Below, in pieces: positions 12,564 through 23,763 of a stretch of DNA of 64,000 nt. This stretch comes from Undaria pinnatifida (lineage: Eukaryota; Sar; Phaeophyceae; Laminariales; Alariaceae): NCBI GenBank assembly GCA_012845835.1, contig JABAKD010000012.1, positions 12,247,695-12,311,694 of the forward strand, in the 5' to 3' direction. The position numbers and the translations under genes were made by a program. Under the pieces are notes generated by a model. It did not search any database and had not been told where the DNA came from. It worked only from the letters and a program-made list of their open reading frames with translations. Each line of letters opens with the position of its first letter. The stretch's first letter is position 1.

Positions 12564-15500
12564 CTGCAAGCATCGACAGGATATTGACGTGTGTATGGGC
12601 GACATTAGGAATGTGAGAGCGTGAGTCAGGGCGCGGCTATGAAGAGAGCAACACCGTACTTTTGACACAGATACCTATCCTATTTACCCACAACGGCGTG
12701 ATTAAAAATAAGCACAGCAGAATCCTTTCGAGTCGTGGTCGTGCTGCAGAGTTTGGGAGGGAAGAAAACACTAGGTGAAACACCTAAACACGAAAGGTAA
12801 GTTTCATGAGCAATTAAAACTGCCGTAGCTTGACGTAAGTCCTGGATCTAAAGCCACCCACGACTACACGACGCACTGCAATACGACGGTGGTCTTCCTA
12901 TAGTGCCGGTATGTGCCAGCCGAAGATGCCAGCAGAACACCGGACATCGGCACTGTTGGGTATACTGTTGGGTATAGTACTGATTAAGGTACTAGTAGAG
13001 CGACATCCAGTCGTGTCGTGCCCGGTGATGTCGCCCGATGTATACCGGAAACAAGCATTGCTAAAGTCAGCCGATACCAAATGGAGAGACCCGCTCTGCG
13101 TTGTTTCGCTGGGGGAGAATCGACAGTGGAGTTAAAGAAACAGGCGTGGAACTGCCCGTACCCTGTTGCACCTGACTGCCCAACTGCCCAGCAATGAAAA
13201 TGTCTCTACAGGACATTGGCCTCAAAACGTAAAGAGTTATCCTAGGCTTGCCCACACCTAATAACTGCTTTGGGCTCGAAATGTATAGGGTGTTGTATGA
13301 TACAGCAGGTGAAGAGGCACAGACAATCCCAAGAGGCCGAACACATCGCACCTGTGGGCGGCGGCCCCAACAGTCCCCAGAAGAGCGAAAAGGCGTTCCT
13401 CTGCAGTCGGCTGTCGGTCAAACTTCGGCACGATGCAGTGAGGACCCGATGCGTTGATGAAAGATGTGTCGGCGCCGTTTAAGAAGGAGTCATTATCCAC
13501 CATGGAGCCGGGAGTATAGCAGAAGGAAAGCGACGGCAGGTAAAGATGGCAGTCGCTCCGAGAAGACGCGTGGTGGTCGTTGCCCCGCAGGGTCTCCAGT
13601 GGAGCGCACTCGTCGATCTGATGGATGGGTTGTGTCTGGTGTTGGAAGCGATGACGACATCGGTTAATGAAAGTAGCGACAAGAGGGCAAGTTGGTTGGA
13701 CGTCTCTATCTGCCGCCTGCGATGTGCTACAGCATTTTAATATTCCGACTATACTGCCGTCGACATTTACTGTTTGTAGTTTTGACCAGAAGAACAACAC
13801 AAACATTTCAACAGCTCCCCGCGTCAAGTCCACGCTACGACATTCATGTATGTATCGAATAATCAAATTTCGATTAGCACAAAGAGGACAACACTGCATG
13901 CAATAGGTGCACTCCCAGACCCACAACCATTTCCAGGATATTTAAGGAGCGTTTATTCGAGCGAAGCGAGTTTCTAATCTACACCTGGGCCTCGCAATAT
14001 AGGCTCCCATGAAAAAAAAACGTTTGCACGTGCGTGTCTTCGACTCAACTTGATTTTAGTGTGGGATCATTCGATTTTAGACTGCAGGTGTAGGCAGACC
14101 ACCACGGAGCAACAAAACACATAAAATAATTGCACGTGCGTGTCTTCGACTAAACTCGATTTTAGTGTGGGATCATCTGATTTTAGACTGCAGGTGTAGG
14201 CAGACCACCACGGAGCAACAAAACACACACAGCAGACCACACGGGCAAAAACAGCAGCACACAGCGCTCACACAGCCGGCACACAGCGCTCACACAGCGG
14301 GCAGCACACAGACAACGGGCGCAGCGGGCGACAAAAGTGGCCAGCGGAGAGCGGGCATGGAGAGTGTGTGCTCGCTAGGGGTGTGTCCGCTGAGTATATC
14401 TACTGCTGTCTCGTGGTGAGAGTAGGTTATCATGGAGAGACGTCCGTTGGGGGCGATTGACCCAAACTCGGTCCGTGCGCCAACGCCAGAAGGGCGACAG
14501 CAGACGCGGCGGAGGGGCTTGAGAGGGACCTCTACCTAGCTAAGGGAGCCAAGGCCATGCTCACGAAGAACCTGTACCAACAAGTTGGACTCGTGAACGG
14601 CATTCGAGGCCAAGTCGTCGAGTTGGTGTTTGCAGACGACGCGCCCCCGCCGAGCATCCCCCTTTACGTTGTCGTCAAGTTCAGAGGGTACTCAGGGGGG
14701 AAATGGTCGTCTCAGGAGAGATATAGAGGGTGTGTGCCGATTTCTCCCGTAGACAATACTTGGCAGGACGGGGGAACGCAGGTCAGGACGCAACTGCCGT
14801 TGAGGCTCTGCTGGGCCATCACTATGCACAAATCACAGGGGCAGACGTTAGAGAAGGCCGTCATAGACTTGGGGCCGAATGAGGCCTGCACGGGGCTTAC
14901 TTTCGTCTGTCTCAGTAGGGCTAAAAGACTAGCGGACCTCATGGTAGAGCCAATGAGTTTCGACAGGATAGGCAAGCGTGGAAACTCCGACACCATGAAG
15001 GCTAGGTTGCCGGAAGATGTTAGGCTGGTGGACTTAGCACAAAGCACGCGGGGTAGGTACACAGGCATAGGCGTCTTCAACGCCGTCGCGGCCAACTAAT
15101 GACCACATCAATTGCAATACAACAAACGTCACATCGGCTCTATTCCACTTGTGGTGCCCCTCGCAATCACACGAACCAATGGCCCGTGGACGCACACGTC
15201 TGACGACAGTTACATCTATCAGCTGTCGCTCCTTTTAGCGACAGCTGTCGTGTCTTTTCTTGTTCACCACCTCGGCCCCCAGAAGAAGCTAAGTGTTACC
15301 ATTGTATAAAATACCACTGTGGTATGCTTGACAACTAGAATCTGCGATGATACCAGTAAACCAGACATGTTGCGATCGTATTACCTTACAACCAGGAGGA
15401 CTGTAAGATAAACTCACCTGAGGTGCCCGAAGAAAACCAACGAGAGCGTCGCACTGCTTGATCGTCGCGTCGTCAATAGGGACAAAAGCGTAGCACTCCG

Positions 15501-18500
15501 TGGCGTGGCATACCGGTGCTAGAGCCTCCCCCTCCTCTTGGAGCTTTTTTTCTCCACCACCAGAAAGAAGGTTCTGCATCTGAATCATAATGCGCGTCTC
15601 GGTCGTGAGCTTCTCGATCATCTGCGTTTCGATCGCCACCTGCAGCAGCATATCAAAGTTGATTCCAGCTTGAGATAACTGCACAGGGTGGTTATGTACC
15701 GTACAGGAGGGACATAGGACATGCAGTCATCGTTGTTGGGCATGTTCGTGGTGAAGCGTTGGTAGGATGTAGGCTCTGACGCTGCCGTCCTTGCTTTGTT
15801 ACGACCATTTTCTTAAAACCTCCAAACTAAAAATAAAACCTCCAACCTTGTATCAATGCATCGTCGGCAGTCATGATTGTGCCGTGTTCAATGTGTCTAA
15901 AGATGGTTCGTCCCAATTCACTCAAAGGGCCCGCGGAAATCGCCATCGCTGTTACTTCGACCGCCGAATGATTAATCGTACCCACCCCGCCTCGGTTGAT
16001 AGCGACAATGAAAAACATGACGCTCACTATACATTAGCTAAACCAACGGAGTACCGTTTTTTGTCGTTTTGTTTTCGTTGTCGATCACAGGTGGCGGTCG
16101 AGCTAGATCATTTGTGCTGGGTGGAGAGCGCCTACTCCGCGCAAGGGGAATGATCGTATCACGTAGTGTTAATGGTAAAGCACCCACAACGCAGTTACAT
16201 GAAATTTCGCGTCACAAGTGGTTATTAGTAGGATGCAGCTCACCCTTCACGCGACCCGTCGAACACGTCACGGCGAAGCTTCGCGCTTGGTGCAAGCAAT
16301 GTCTGCCTGGTCGGTGAAAACCCGACAGGCTCCGTCCCGGCATTATAGGTAGGGATGCGAGGGTCTACGGTCATACGACGGCCAAATACATGAATATCGA
16401 GTACCCCCGGTCTCTAGTCTATACGATGATTTACGGTCTTAATAAGCGCGGTCATGTATGATATGATTGCACCCACTCCGTCCGTTTCGTAAGAGACGTG
16501 TCGTCAATGGTCAAACGACTAAGACAAGCAACCAGCGAATACGCCCGCCCCCCTCTCGCTATGCACGTTGCCCGTTCCGCTCTTGTCGCATCTCTTTCCT
16601 TCACATCCCTTCAGTACGACTCACCCGCTCCTCTTCTTGCTTGTCTTGTGCGAAGAACCTCTCGAAGACGGCCTCGAGCGCCGTGTGCTCGTCGTCGAGC
16701 TCGGCTATGTGACGAGTGAGGCGCGCCGCGGCAGCCGCAGGAAGGTAGGACTCGAGGGGTTCGTAAAGGACCACCTGCAGCAGCATACAAACACATTATT
16801 GCAGAGTGAGATACATTCGAAGGGTGGGTATGTATCGTACAGGGGCGAGATAGGACATCCTGTCATCGTTGTCGGGCATGTTCATGGTGAAGCGTTGGTA
16901 GGATATAGGCTCTGGTGCTGCTGCCGTTCTAGCATTATCGCAACCACTTTCTTGCTAAAACCTCCAAGCTTGTATCGATTTATCGTCGGCAGTCATGATT
17001 GCGTCGTGTTCAATGCTTCTTAAGATGGCTATCCAATTTACTCAAAAATCCGCGACAAAAATCACCATCATTGTTACTTCGACCGCTGAATGATTAGCCT
17101 TACCTGGCCGGCCCCCCTCTCTATGCGATGATCTGGGGTCTTAATACGTACGGCCGTACATGTCATGATTGCACCCACTCCGTTTGTCTAAAACGGCATG
17201 TGTGTGTTGTCGATGGCCAAACGACTAAGGCAAGCAATAAACGAGAACAAACACCCTCTCCTCTCGCCATCCCCGTGGCCATTCTGCCGTTGCCACTTCC
17301 CTTTCCTTCACATCCCTTCGGTTGGACTCACCCGCTCCGCTTCTTGCTTGTCTCGTGTGAAGAACGTCTCGAAGACGGCCTCGAGAACCGAATGCTCGTC
17401 GTCGAGCTCGGCGATGTGGCGGGTGAGGCGCGCCGCGGCAGCAGCGGGAAGGTAAAACTCGAGGGATTCGTAAAGGGCGAGCTGCATGTGCTCCGCTACG
17501 TACAGAGCATAGTCCGCGGCCAAGATGGCGTCAACTGGCGAGTGATCGTCGTAGATGTCTCCACGGGCGTCGTGGTTGTGCTCGGTCTGAGAAGATGGTG
17601 ACGATGTGGCGGCGCGGCGCCCTGCTTGAGGGCAGAGGAAAAATACAAACCACGCATGTAAAATCGTGTGATGTTGCTGCTGTTAAGTCTGCTTCAACGA
17701 TATCTCGTTCTATTAACAGCCAAACATGTCATCGACCAGGCGTTTTATTCGGGCATACATGGGATAAAGAATAGACATAAATTCAAAATTTCAAATTTTA
17801 AAGGGTTCCTCGACATGATTTCCTTAAATGTCTGTGATTCATCGCCCCAGACGTTTGAGAACAGCGTGATTCGATTGACGGAGAAAGCGTTGATTTACCG
17901 TTACCAAGTCCACCGAGAAAGCATCGATTCATGGAAACCGGGAAAGTATTTACTTGTCAAGCACTCGTATTGATTCACCGTTGCTGACTACGTTTTTGGG
18001 GTATTGACTTGTTACCGAACATAACGTTAGCGGAGGACACGCAGTGATTTTATGCCATCGAGAAGAAAATCAAGGCAAAGCCACTACTGCGCAAATACCG
18101 CCTATATCTTGCAAGAAGCATCCCGAAAAAAATATCGAACCGTGTTCACAACGATTTTCACCTACGACGGCATTGTCAATGCAGACACGGGTCGGGTCCT
18201 GCTGGACGAAGCGGTTCTTCGGTACGCAGAAAAGCCAGCCGTTTCCTTCAACTCGGCTGTCGTCAAACTCGTCGCGTTCATGGAGGCGATCCGAGTGGGG
18301 GTTGCGCCGGTCCCCGCTGGGGCGCAGAGGCATGAGGTCGCTGTCGTGGAAGCACTCTTCGGCCCGCTCGATCAGTCCCGACGTGGGGTTGAGCCAGTCG
18401 GGTAAGATCTCCTACATCACCGCCGACAACAACCAAACATAGACAAAGGCGACGGGAGTGCAACACAGCGAGGGTAGACAGTCTGAGGTGAGCGACGTGT

Positions 18501-21500
18501 GCGATCACGCCGAAGACTAAACCCAGGCAGAGTAGTTTTGGTCTTGTGGATACAACTATATAGCTAACAGATTCCCTTATGTTTGAATAATATTGTAGTA
18601 TGGCGAGAATATCTTCGAAACGGGCTATTGCTACATTTGGCAAATGTTGCAACTGCAATCCTCGATGTTCCCTGAGTACCTCTCTTCGGACCGAGACTGA
18701 TCTTTTTAATTCCGACAGAAGAAACGACATAGATAGATAGATTCGATTTCGGGGGCTGCATATATTTTGAAACTATATGAAGTACGTTGGAAGCTCAGAC
18801 TGAACGTCTTCGATAAAAAATGGCCAAATATATCTAAGCGATTTGCTAGCCCCGTAAAGCACTACTTTGTAATCAATATAACGCACGGTAAGCGACGACG
18901 TACTATGTGTCTGCGCTACGAGGGCTGAACGTTTAATCGGGACGGACCGCACTACCCGCACTACCACCGCCGTCGTCGTTGGAACACGTGACGCATTCCG
19001 AGCAATAATTGCACCATACAAACGAAACCACACCCGAGGTCTCACCGCCAATAGGTCTTCGACACGTTCAGCGACGTCCTCGAAGACTTCAATGATGCTT
19101 CGTGCGATGTACATGTAGTTTCCCTCATCATATACCTCCTCTTCCCAGCGCATCTTCGTCTCCTCGGACTTTCTTCTGCTAGCGACGATGAAGGCCTCCA
19201 GCTCGAACGGCTCGTCAGCCAAAACTGATCTCTGGGCCTGTGCCAGAATGCTGTCTTCCGTAAAGTCTTTCATTGCAGCTCCTCGTAGCATCCGTTGCTG
19301 TGGCACCGTGTTGATGCAGGTCTCCTCGTCGTAGGGGAACGTATGCAGGTACGTAGATGGTAAGGGCGCGTGGTGAGCCTCTTCAAACGTGAACAGCGGT
19401 GAGTTTATAGCTGGTGCGGATGCGTGGTGAGCCTCGCTGAAGAAGAACAGAGATGGATTTATAGCCGGCGTGAGAGGGTGGTTCTCGTCATCAATGTGGT
19501 CAGTGAACAGGGACGGATCCATCTCTGGAGCTGGTGCCCGACGAGGTTCGTCCAAGTGGAAGAGGGGCGGATGCGCAGCTGGCGATAGAAAATGGTGAAC
19601 CTCGCCGAAGGCGAAGAGGAACGGATCCATAGCTGTCCAGAGAGGGGGGTTCTTGTCGTCGCGGTCGTCGTACGTTTCCAGAGGCGCGTCCACGAATGGT
19701 GATGAAGAGCGAGAAGACTCGCCGTACGCGAAGATGGACGGGTCTGCGCCTGGCGTGAGAGGATGGCTCTCGTCGTCAAGGTCGGTGAAAAAGGACGATC
19801 CCATAACAGGCGCGTGAGGCGAGCTCTTGTCGTCGACAAATCCATCGATGTGCCAGTCATCGTAGAGAGGTGAGAGCGGGAGTAAGTTTCCGTGCAAGGC
19901 GACGACGACAGGGTCCACCTGGATCAAACTCTCGGAATAGGGGCAGTACCACCAGCTGGCGGTATCACCGGCAGTCCCCGGGGCTACCGACGCCTTCTCG
20001 TCCATTTCGGCGGTCGATGGAGCAGCCCTCACGCCATCCAGCACGCTGTCCATCTCCAAGAAGCATTTCTCGGCTTGGCAGGCGATCGGAGAGGGGAGCG
20101 AGTGGGCGATATCGGGCAGGCACGCCTGCGTATCGGGACAACGCGAAGGGCATGAATACAAATGGGAGAAATAAGAGGGACGGCAATACGTACAATCGCT
20201 GAAGTACAGGGACGTTCGGCCAAAATTGACAGAATACACACATACATCATATGCCAGATCCGGAATCAGTGGTTTATTTGAGTCTCCACCGATCGTGGCG
20301 TACAGTTCAGGTAGGTTTGCGGGATGTCTATGATACAATACCCCGCGACAAAGCAAAAATTGTCAAACCAACGAATATCTGATGCCGCGCAGAGTTGTTA
20401 TTATGTTAATCAAACAAGTGGCCGGCAGCAGCACGGTAATCGCTTTCCACTTTGCAGTGGTGCTATTAATATATTGCGACCACAATCAAACTCGTCCCAA
20501 AGAAAACCCTGCCACCTGCAAAGTGATCGCTAAATGGTTCGCCCCCGCGAAAAATGCAATGCTCTCGATAACGTGGTTTTTCTCGAACGTAAAATATTTT
20601 GTGGAAGCCTTGCAAAGCCGCAACATGCAGACGTGAGTTTACCGCAGCAAAGCTACTTGAAGTAACAAATGTTACTATGCGTTTGTTGCTTAAGGTGGTG
20701 CAATGACTACATACAAAGTAGCTTGTAGATGATAGGGATCGCACACATTGCGGTAAAGTCTTCGACGAGCCATAAAATTTCAGGAAAAGACGTTCAGCAC
20801 ATTTTAAACAATGACGAAAACAAGCGGAAATTCAGGAGCAGGACACATGTTGTACGTGTTTCCGGAGAATAATGTTTCACCCGTGTCGTTCCGTATGGCC
20901 ACATGTTTGTTACGGTCCTATTTGGGGCTTTCAGCAAATCGAACTTTTGTCTCGTTTTCCACGGAAATCTATCAAACCGGTCGTCCATTTCTTGAACCGG
21001 GCTCAACTACTCTCCGAACGGTACCTGCATAAAATGATCACTTTTGCCAACCACGGAGTTAAACCACCACACGACTTCCGTCTATACCTTTCGTTGGAAA
21101 CCAAGAAGGTCTGCAAGCGAGAGAAAATATTGTTTATATTGCCAATCGGGTTATCCAAAATGCCATACATGATACTATAGTGATGTAAACACTCCGAAGT
21201 ACATATTTGAAGTATAGACGATAGCCTGTGGTCCGGTCGAGCATATCACTCACGCCAACGTATGTGCTGACGATTCCGGAGAGCTTCGGCGCCATCCAGG
21301 AGGTTGCCTCCGGTCCCGTGCCAGCCGATGAAGCGTCGATGAAGCTCTGCATGTCCACCGCTCCACCTCCCTGTGCCGGTCGTTCCAGCGAGTGACGGGG
21401 GGGAAAGGTGGTAGCAGGGTGTATGTCGTAGTCAAGCTCCGGCTCAGTCGATTCGGCACTTCTTACTGCTTGTAGGATAGTGTTTGACGGTGCCAGACAA

Positions 21501-21553
21501 ACCCGCGGGTCTCGCTGACAACCATCGCGTTGTGAGCAGCGAAAAGCAACCAT
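12086..21553 (-). CDS. Multi-exon gene of unknown function with duplicated helical exon
   Basis: I assembled this gene by splice sites and reading phase. Six exons join in frame: 21553–21254, 20125–19046, 18411–18162, 17624–17332, 16774–16625 and 15639–15418. Two further exons, 13716–13304 and 12563–12086 (stop), are phase-compatible but tentative. Lengths 300, 1080, 250, 293, 150, 222, 413 and 478 nt would give about 1061 residues. The start ATG at 21553 follows a run of eight A. Visible parts are an N-terminal acidic/Pro region with imperfect PLF…EAHHA repeats, a charged helical section, a tandemly duplicated helical module, and (if the last exon belongs) a single hydrophobic segment and a Lys-rich tail. 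I recognise no known family. Donors are mostly GTGAGT or GTGAGA. A helicase-fragment element sits in the fifth or later intron, and the 3' end is partly duplicated downstream. Confidence 0.6.
13304..13716 (-). CDS. Tentative exon 7 of the unknown gene
   Basis: A 413-nt stretch of a 222-codon open frame, entered in phase 0 after acceptor atcgcag and left in phase 2 at GTATCA. It is His/Cys-rich (for example CRHRFQHQTQPIHQIDECAP). The acceptor lacks a good pyrimidine tract and plus-strand frames compete over the same interval, so the call rests mostly on phase. Confidence 0.3.
13950..15240 (+). mobile_element. PIF1-helicase-fragment element, copy 1 (Helitron-like relic)
   Basis: The segment from ttattcgagcgaagcgag (about 13950) to a strong hairpin at 15219–15244 (AGCTGTCGCT, 6-nt loop, AGCGACAGCT) is repeated in inverted orientation at 43131–44330. 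Left of the helicase fragment is a 108-bp tandem duplication (gcacgtgcgtgtcttcgact at 14024 and 14132) that is single in the other copy. Helicase C-terminus plus a terminal hairpin recalls Helitrons, but no 5'-TC or CTRR terminus and no Rep domain is seen. It lies in an intron of the minus-strand gene. Confidence 0.6.
14465..15099 (+). pseudogene. C-terminal fragment of a PIF1-like DNA helicase
   Basis: The frame from about 14465 to the stop at 15097–15099 aligns with the C-terminal part of PIF1/RecD-type helicases found in Helitrons and related elements: an NARRATADAAEGLERDLYLA lead, then AMLTKNLYQQVGLVNGIRG, motif V (WAITMHKSQGQTL) and motif VI (LTFVCLSRAKRL). PIF1 proteins couple ATP hydrolysis to 5'-to-3' unwinding. 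Here the nucleotide-binding Walker motifs are missing because only the last ~200 codons remain, so the fragment cannot be an active helicase. The first in-frame ATG is at 14557. The frame is unbroken, unlike the second copy. Confidence 0.75.
15418..15639 (-). CDS. Exon 6 of the unknown gene
   Basis: Seventy-four codons, phase 0 to 0, from acceptor tgctgctgcag to donor GTGAGT. It opens VAIETQMIEKLTTETRIMIQ (helical, amphipathic) and continues through a Gly/Lys/Glu segment to a Cys-containing HATECYAFVPIDDATIKQC stretch. The acceptor and intron upstream match those of exon 5, so this exon may be a much older relative of the same module, although the protein similarity is weak. Confidence 0.65.
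15685..17245 (-). repeat. Tandemly duplicated exon-plus-intron units
   Basis: Intron blocks at 15685–15990 and 16810–17100 align (gtgaagcgttggtaggat, catcgtcggcagtcatgatt, gttacttcgaccgc). Blocks at 16440–16540 and 17150–17245 align as well (gattgcacccactccgt, caaacgactaag). Together with the paralogous exons 16625–16774 and 17332–17473 they show at least one duplication with a step near 0.7 kb and an older one near 1.1 kb. Confidence 0.8.
16625..16774 (-). CDS. Exon 5 of the unknown gene, second copy of the helical module
   Basis: Exactly 50 codons, phase 0 to 0, from acceptor ctgctgcag to donor GTGAGT. It reads VVLYEPLESYLPAAAAARLT … RHIAELDDEHTALEAVFER … FFAQDKQEEER, an obvious paralogue of the preceding exon. 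Flanking intron DNA is duplicated too, so exon plus intron were copied as a unit. Skipping or including this exon would not change the frame. Confidence 0.75.
17332..17624 (-). CDS. Exon 4 of the unknown gene, first copy of the duplicated helical module
   Basis: The acceptor is a tandem NAGNAG site (caag-cag at 17624); either choice keeps the frame. After a Ser/Asp/His-rich lead the exon contains the module ALYESLEFYLPAAAAARLTR, then HIAELDDEH and FETFFTRDKQEAER, ending in phase 0 at donor GTGAGT. Ala/Leu/Glu composition suggests a helical hairpin or coiled coil. Residue identity with the next exon is about 80 percent by eye. Confidence 0.7.
18162..18411 (-). CDS. Exon 3 of the unknown gene
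   Basis: The 250-nt exon begins EILPDWLNPTSGLIERAEE and ends CIDNAVV plus one base before donor GTGAAA. It enters in phase 0, matching the preceding exon, and leaves in phase 1. It is rich in Asp, Arg and His. The plus-strand open frame over the same stretch (18052–18405) is its shadow: it lacks splice context, whereas the minus frame joins cleanly on both sides. Confidence 0.65.
19046..20125 (-). CDS. Large repeat-bearing exon 2 of the unknown gene
   Basis: Exactly 360 codons, phase 0 to phase 0. The acceptor follows a pyrimidine-rich tract ending gatacgcag; the donor is GTGAGA. The middle third carries five or six imperfect repeats of about 17–29 residues built on DPSLF…(E/D)…HH…P, for example INPSLFFFSEAHHASAPA and INSPLFTFEEAHHAPLP. 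The last ~90 residues are charged and probably helical (SRRKSEETKMRWEEEV onward, then VAERVEDLLA). An alternative start is the Met at 20053. This is the strongest coding signal of the gene. Confidence 0.75.
21254..21553 (-). CDS. Exon 1 of the unknown minus-strand gene
   Basis: One hundred codons from ATG at 21553–21551 to a GTGAGT donor directly after 21254, phase 0. The composition is Pro/Ser/Glu-rich with two acidic patches. The upstream oligo-A before the ATG fits an initiation context; no signal peptide is seen. Linkage to the next exon, over 1.1 kb, rests on matching phase and on absence of other candidates. Confidence 0.55.
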
Positions 21554-21599
21554 TTTTTTTTGTCGTTGGAATTAAGAAATTAATAGGATCCTGGGTTTG

Positions 21600-21899
21600 A
21601 ATTTTGCCGGTAGTTGGCGGAGTCTCCTGGTCAATACCTCTGAACTACTGTTTGTTCAAACGGCCACACCCAAGCAACGTTGCGCCATACAAGGCTGCAT
21701 ACAAAAAACATAGAAGGCAGCCATAAAATAGTTATATTTATACTTCGGTACCTACTGACTCGCCGATCGGTGACGCCGTCGTCTGCGGTCAGCGCTCAGT
21801 GGAATCAATGCTGCTGAAGCGTAGACATAGTACACCACATGCGCGGTCTATCCATACAGCAATACCCCGAAAGGCGGCAAAATACAAACAGGGACATTG
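21600..21899. other. Unassigned sequence upstream of the minus-strand gene
   Basis: This is the putative 5' flank of the gene starting at 21553. I saw no convincing promoter element, and no competing exon. Confidence 0.3.
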
Positions 21900-22250
21900 T
21901 GGTAAAACAATATGGACTTCTTCTAGAAGTTGATGCGTATGAGACGCGAATGCGGGACGTTTCCCGTACGTAAAAGGGTTGAGAACATTCATCTAGAACA
22001 GTACGTAGAGCTCCATTAAGCGTGACTTTCTATACATTGCTAGCATAGACCTGTGTGTCGATACCCTCCCTGTATGGGGCGCACTGCCAACATTTATTTC
22101 CGGCGAGGGAGTGGCCAACGCAACCAACGTATTTCTTCTTTCTCCTGATCTAAAGCTTGCAACTGGAGTTGATGACTGTAGCTCAGATGTTTACCTTTTG
22201 ACTATCACCATTAATAGTTGGCCACATTCATAGCCAACGGGTTGTTAGCC
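21900..22250 (-). repeat. Diverged dispersed repeat, copy 1
   Basis: The segment aligns with 34915–35290 in the same orientation: shared blocks include atatggac, gacgcgaatgcgggacgttt (versus gacacgaatgtaggacgttt), acattcat, cattgctagcata and the final ttggccac…gccaac inverted repeat. On the minus strand both copies keep a peptide pattern KRP-F-SHT-LE-LP (here GKRPAFASHTHQLLEE), which suggests a once-coding element. Family unknown. Confidence 0.6.
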
Positions 22251-23269
22251 CCGACTTCGCGGAAGGGCTACGACTGCAGCTGCGGTTATCACGGTACACG
22301 CCGCAAATCCGAGCTACGAATACCTCTGCAGGCATTTGGAAGCACGCCTGGACCTGCTGTGAGATTCTTCTGCGGGACCACCGACATCAGACGGAACAAT
22401 TTCTAGGAACGTGTAACCAATCTGCTGCTTCCTCGGAACGACCAATATGAATAAAAATACAACCTACGAGTACTTCTGCTGCTGTTTCAATGAATTAAAA
22501 AAAAATACTACCTTTGGGTCTTACCCAATAAGAGTAAAGTCGCCTATAGCAGCTACTACTACTGCCACAAGTAGGCGGTGACAAACGAAAAGCCTCAAGG
22601 TCAGCCTCGAGATGCGTACGAAAACCGCGTTCAACACAACTGCTGCTACTTTTTATTTCAGTTGTTGGACTGCTGTACGTAATCCGCCACAACTGCAAAT
22701 CATAATACTGGGACGACCAGCACTGCTGCAGCACAACGCCGCCAACCCCGCGACAATAACTGCCGCACTGTTGCAGTTGTTGGAGGCTCTGGCTTGCGCA
22801 CTCACAGTCCGCGACCGACTGTGGACCGAAAGCCTCGGACTCCGAGAAAAGCCGCATCAACAACACCAAGACTAAAACTGCTGTACCACAGTAGTTTGGA
22901 GATCTGTTTCGCGTACAAAAAAATCTGTGACAAACTGCGGATTGTAAACCTCGAACTCCGTACGGCACCAAGTCCACATAACTGCTGCTGCTGCACGACG
23001 GCAGTAGTTAGAACTCTACTGAGTGCATATTCAAAACCATGCACACGGTTCGAAGTACTTCCTGTATCGCGGTCGTTCTATGAATAATACAGTCCACAGG
23101 TAGGTATCCATTTATATACGTTCGTTTGCGGTTGCATTTCCATTTGGAAACTTCGCACTTGAAATGATACTGTTCTTATATCTTCTTTTTATGCCAGGCG
23201 CAGAAAATAATACCCATTTCACTGGGGGCGGGAAGGCCATTTATTCCCTAGTAGTACTCCTGTGGTGAG
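22251..23269. other. Gene-poor stretch, CTG/ACT-rich
   Basis: Many ctgctg/actact words give short open frames on both strands; none has exon borders or domains. Confidence 0.3.
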
Positions 23270-23763
23270 TGTCGAGGCTCTGCCTCTGTGACAAGAACTG
23301 CAGAAGTGACACCTAAGTTTATGTGAAGATCATTTGCGATGGAGAAGAAAAAGAGGAGATAATTTGGAAAAAAGGTGTTTGTGGCCAAAAGATGGAAGCC
23401 AAAGAAGAGGAAAAAGGGAGATAAAAAGAACGATGAAAGTGATCGAGGTGGCGCTGACCTCCACCTGGTGATAACCGGACAATGCCAATGCTACGGGCAG
23501 ATGTACTCCACAGGTTGTCGCACTGGCCGACCCTCCGTTCTACAGCAACATTCGTTGCAGTATCCCCTGCAACGTTCCCTGATAATTATGGTGGCAAGCT
23601 AGTTTCAGCTTGAATATGCAATATACGGCGAGAAGTAACAAACTGAGTTGTGCCGCACATGATACTCCTCCTGCGCATCTAGAATAAGAAACTCAGTTTA
23701 TCCATGCATGGTGACTGCGAATCAACTAGACAGTAGTAAACTGATGAGTCTATATTCTAATAC
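23270..23763 (+). repeat. Long direct repeat, left copy
   Basis: Aligns with 26503–26990 over about 490 bp, including gaggctctgcctctgtgac, tttggaaaaaaggtg, ggttgtcgcactggccgac and gaagtaacaaac blocks, with perhaps 20–25 percent divergence by eye. The two copies are 3.2 kb apart in the same orientation. An ancient LTR pair or a segmental duplication are both possible; no TG…CA ends or target duplications are apparent. Confidence 0.7.

Noticed and set aside
13950-15240. Firm Helitron classification
   Set aside because: Hairpin and PIF1 fragment fit, but no 5'-TC, CTRR end, A–T insertion site or Rep domain could be shown, so I kept it as Helitron-like.
18278-18730. 150-codon minus frame overlapping exon 3 of the unknown gene
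   Set aside because: It is out of frame with the phase-compatible exon at 18162–18411 and runs through intron sequence.
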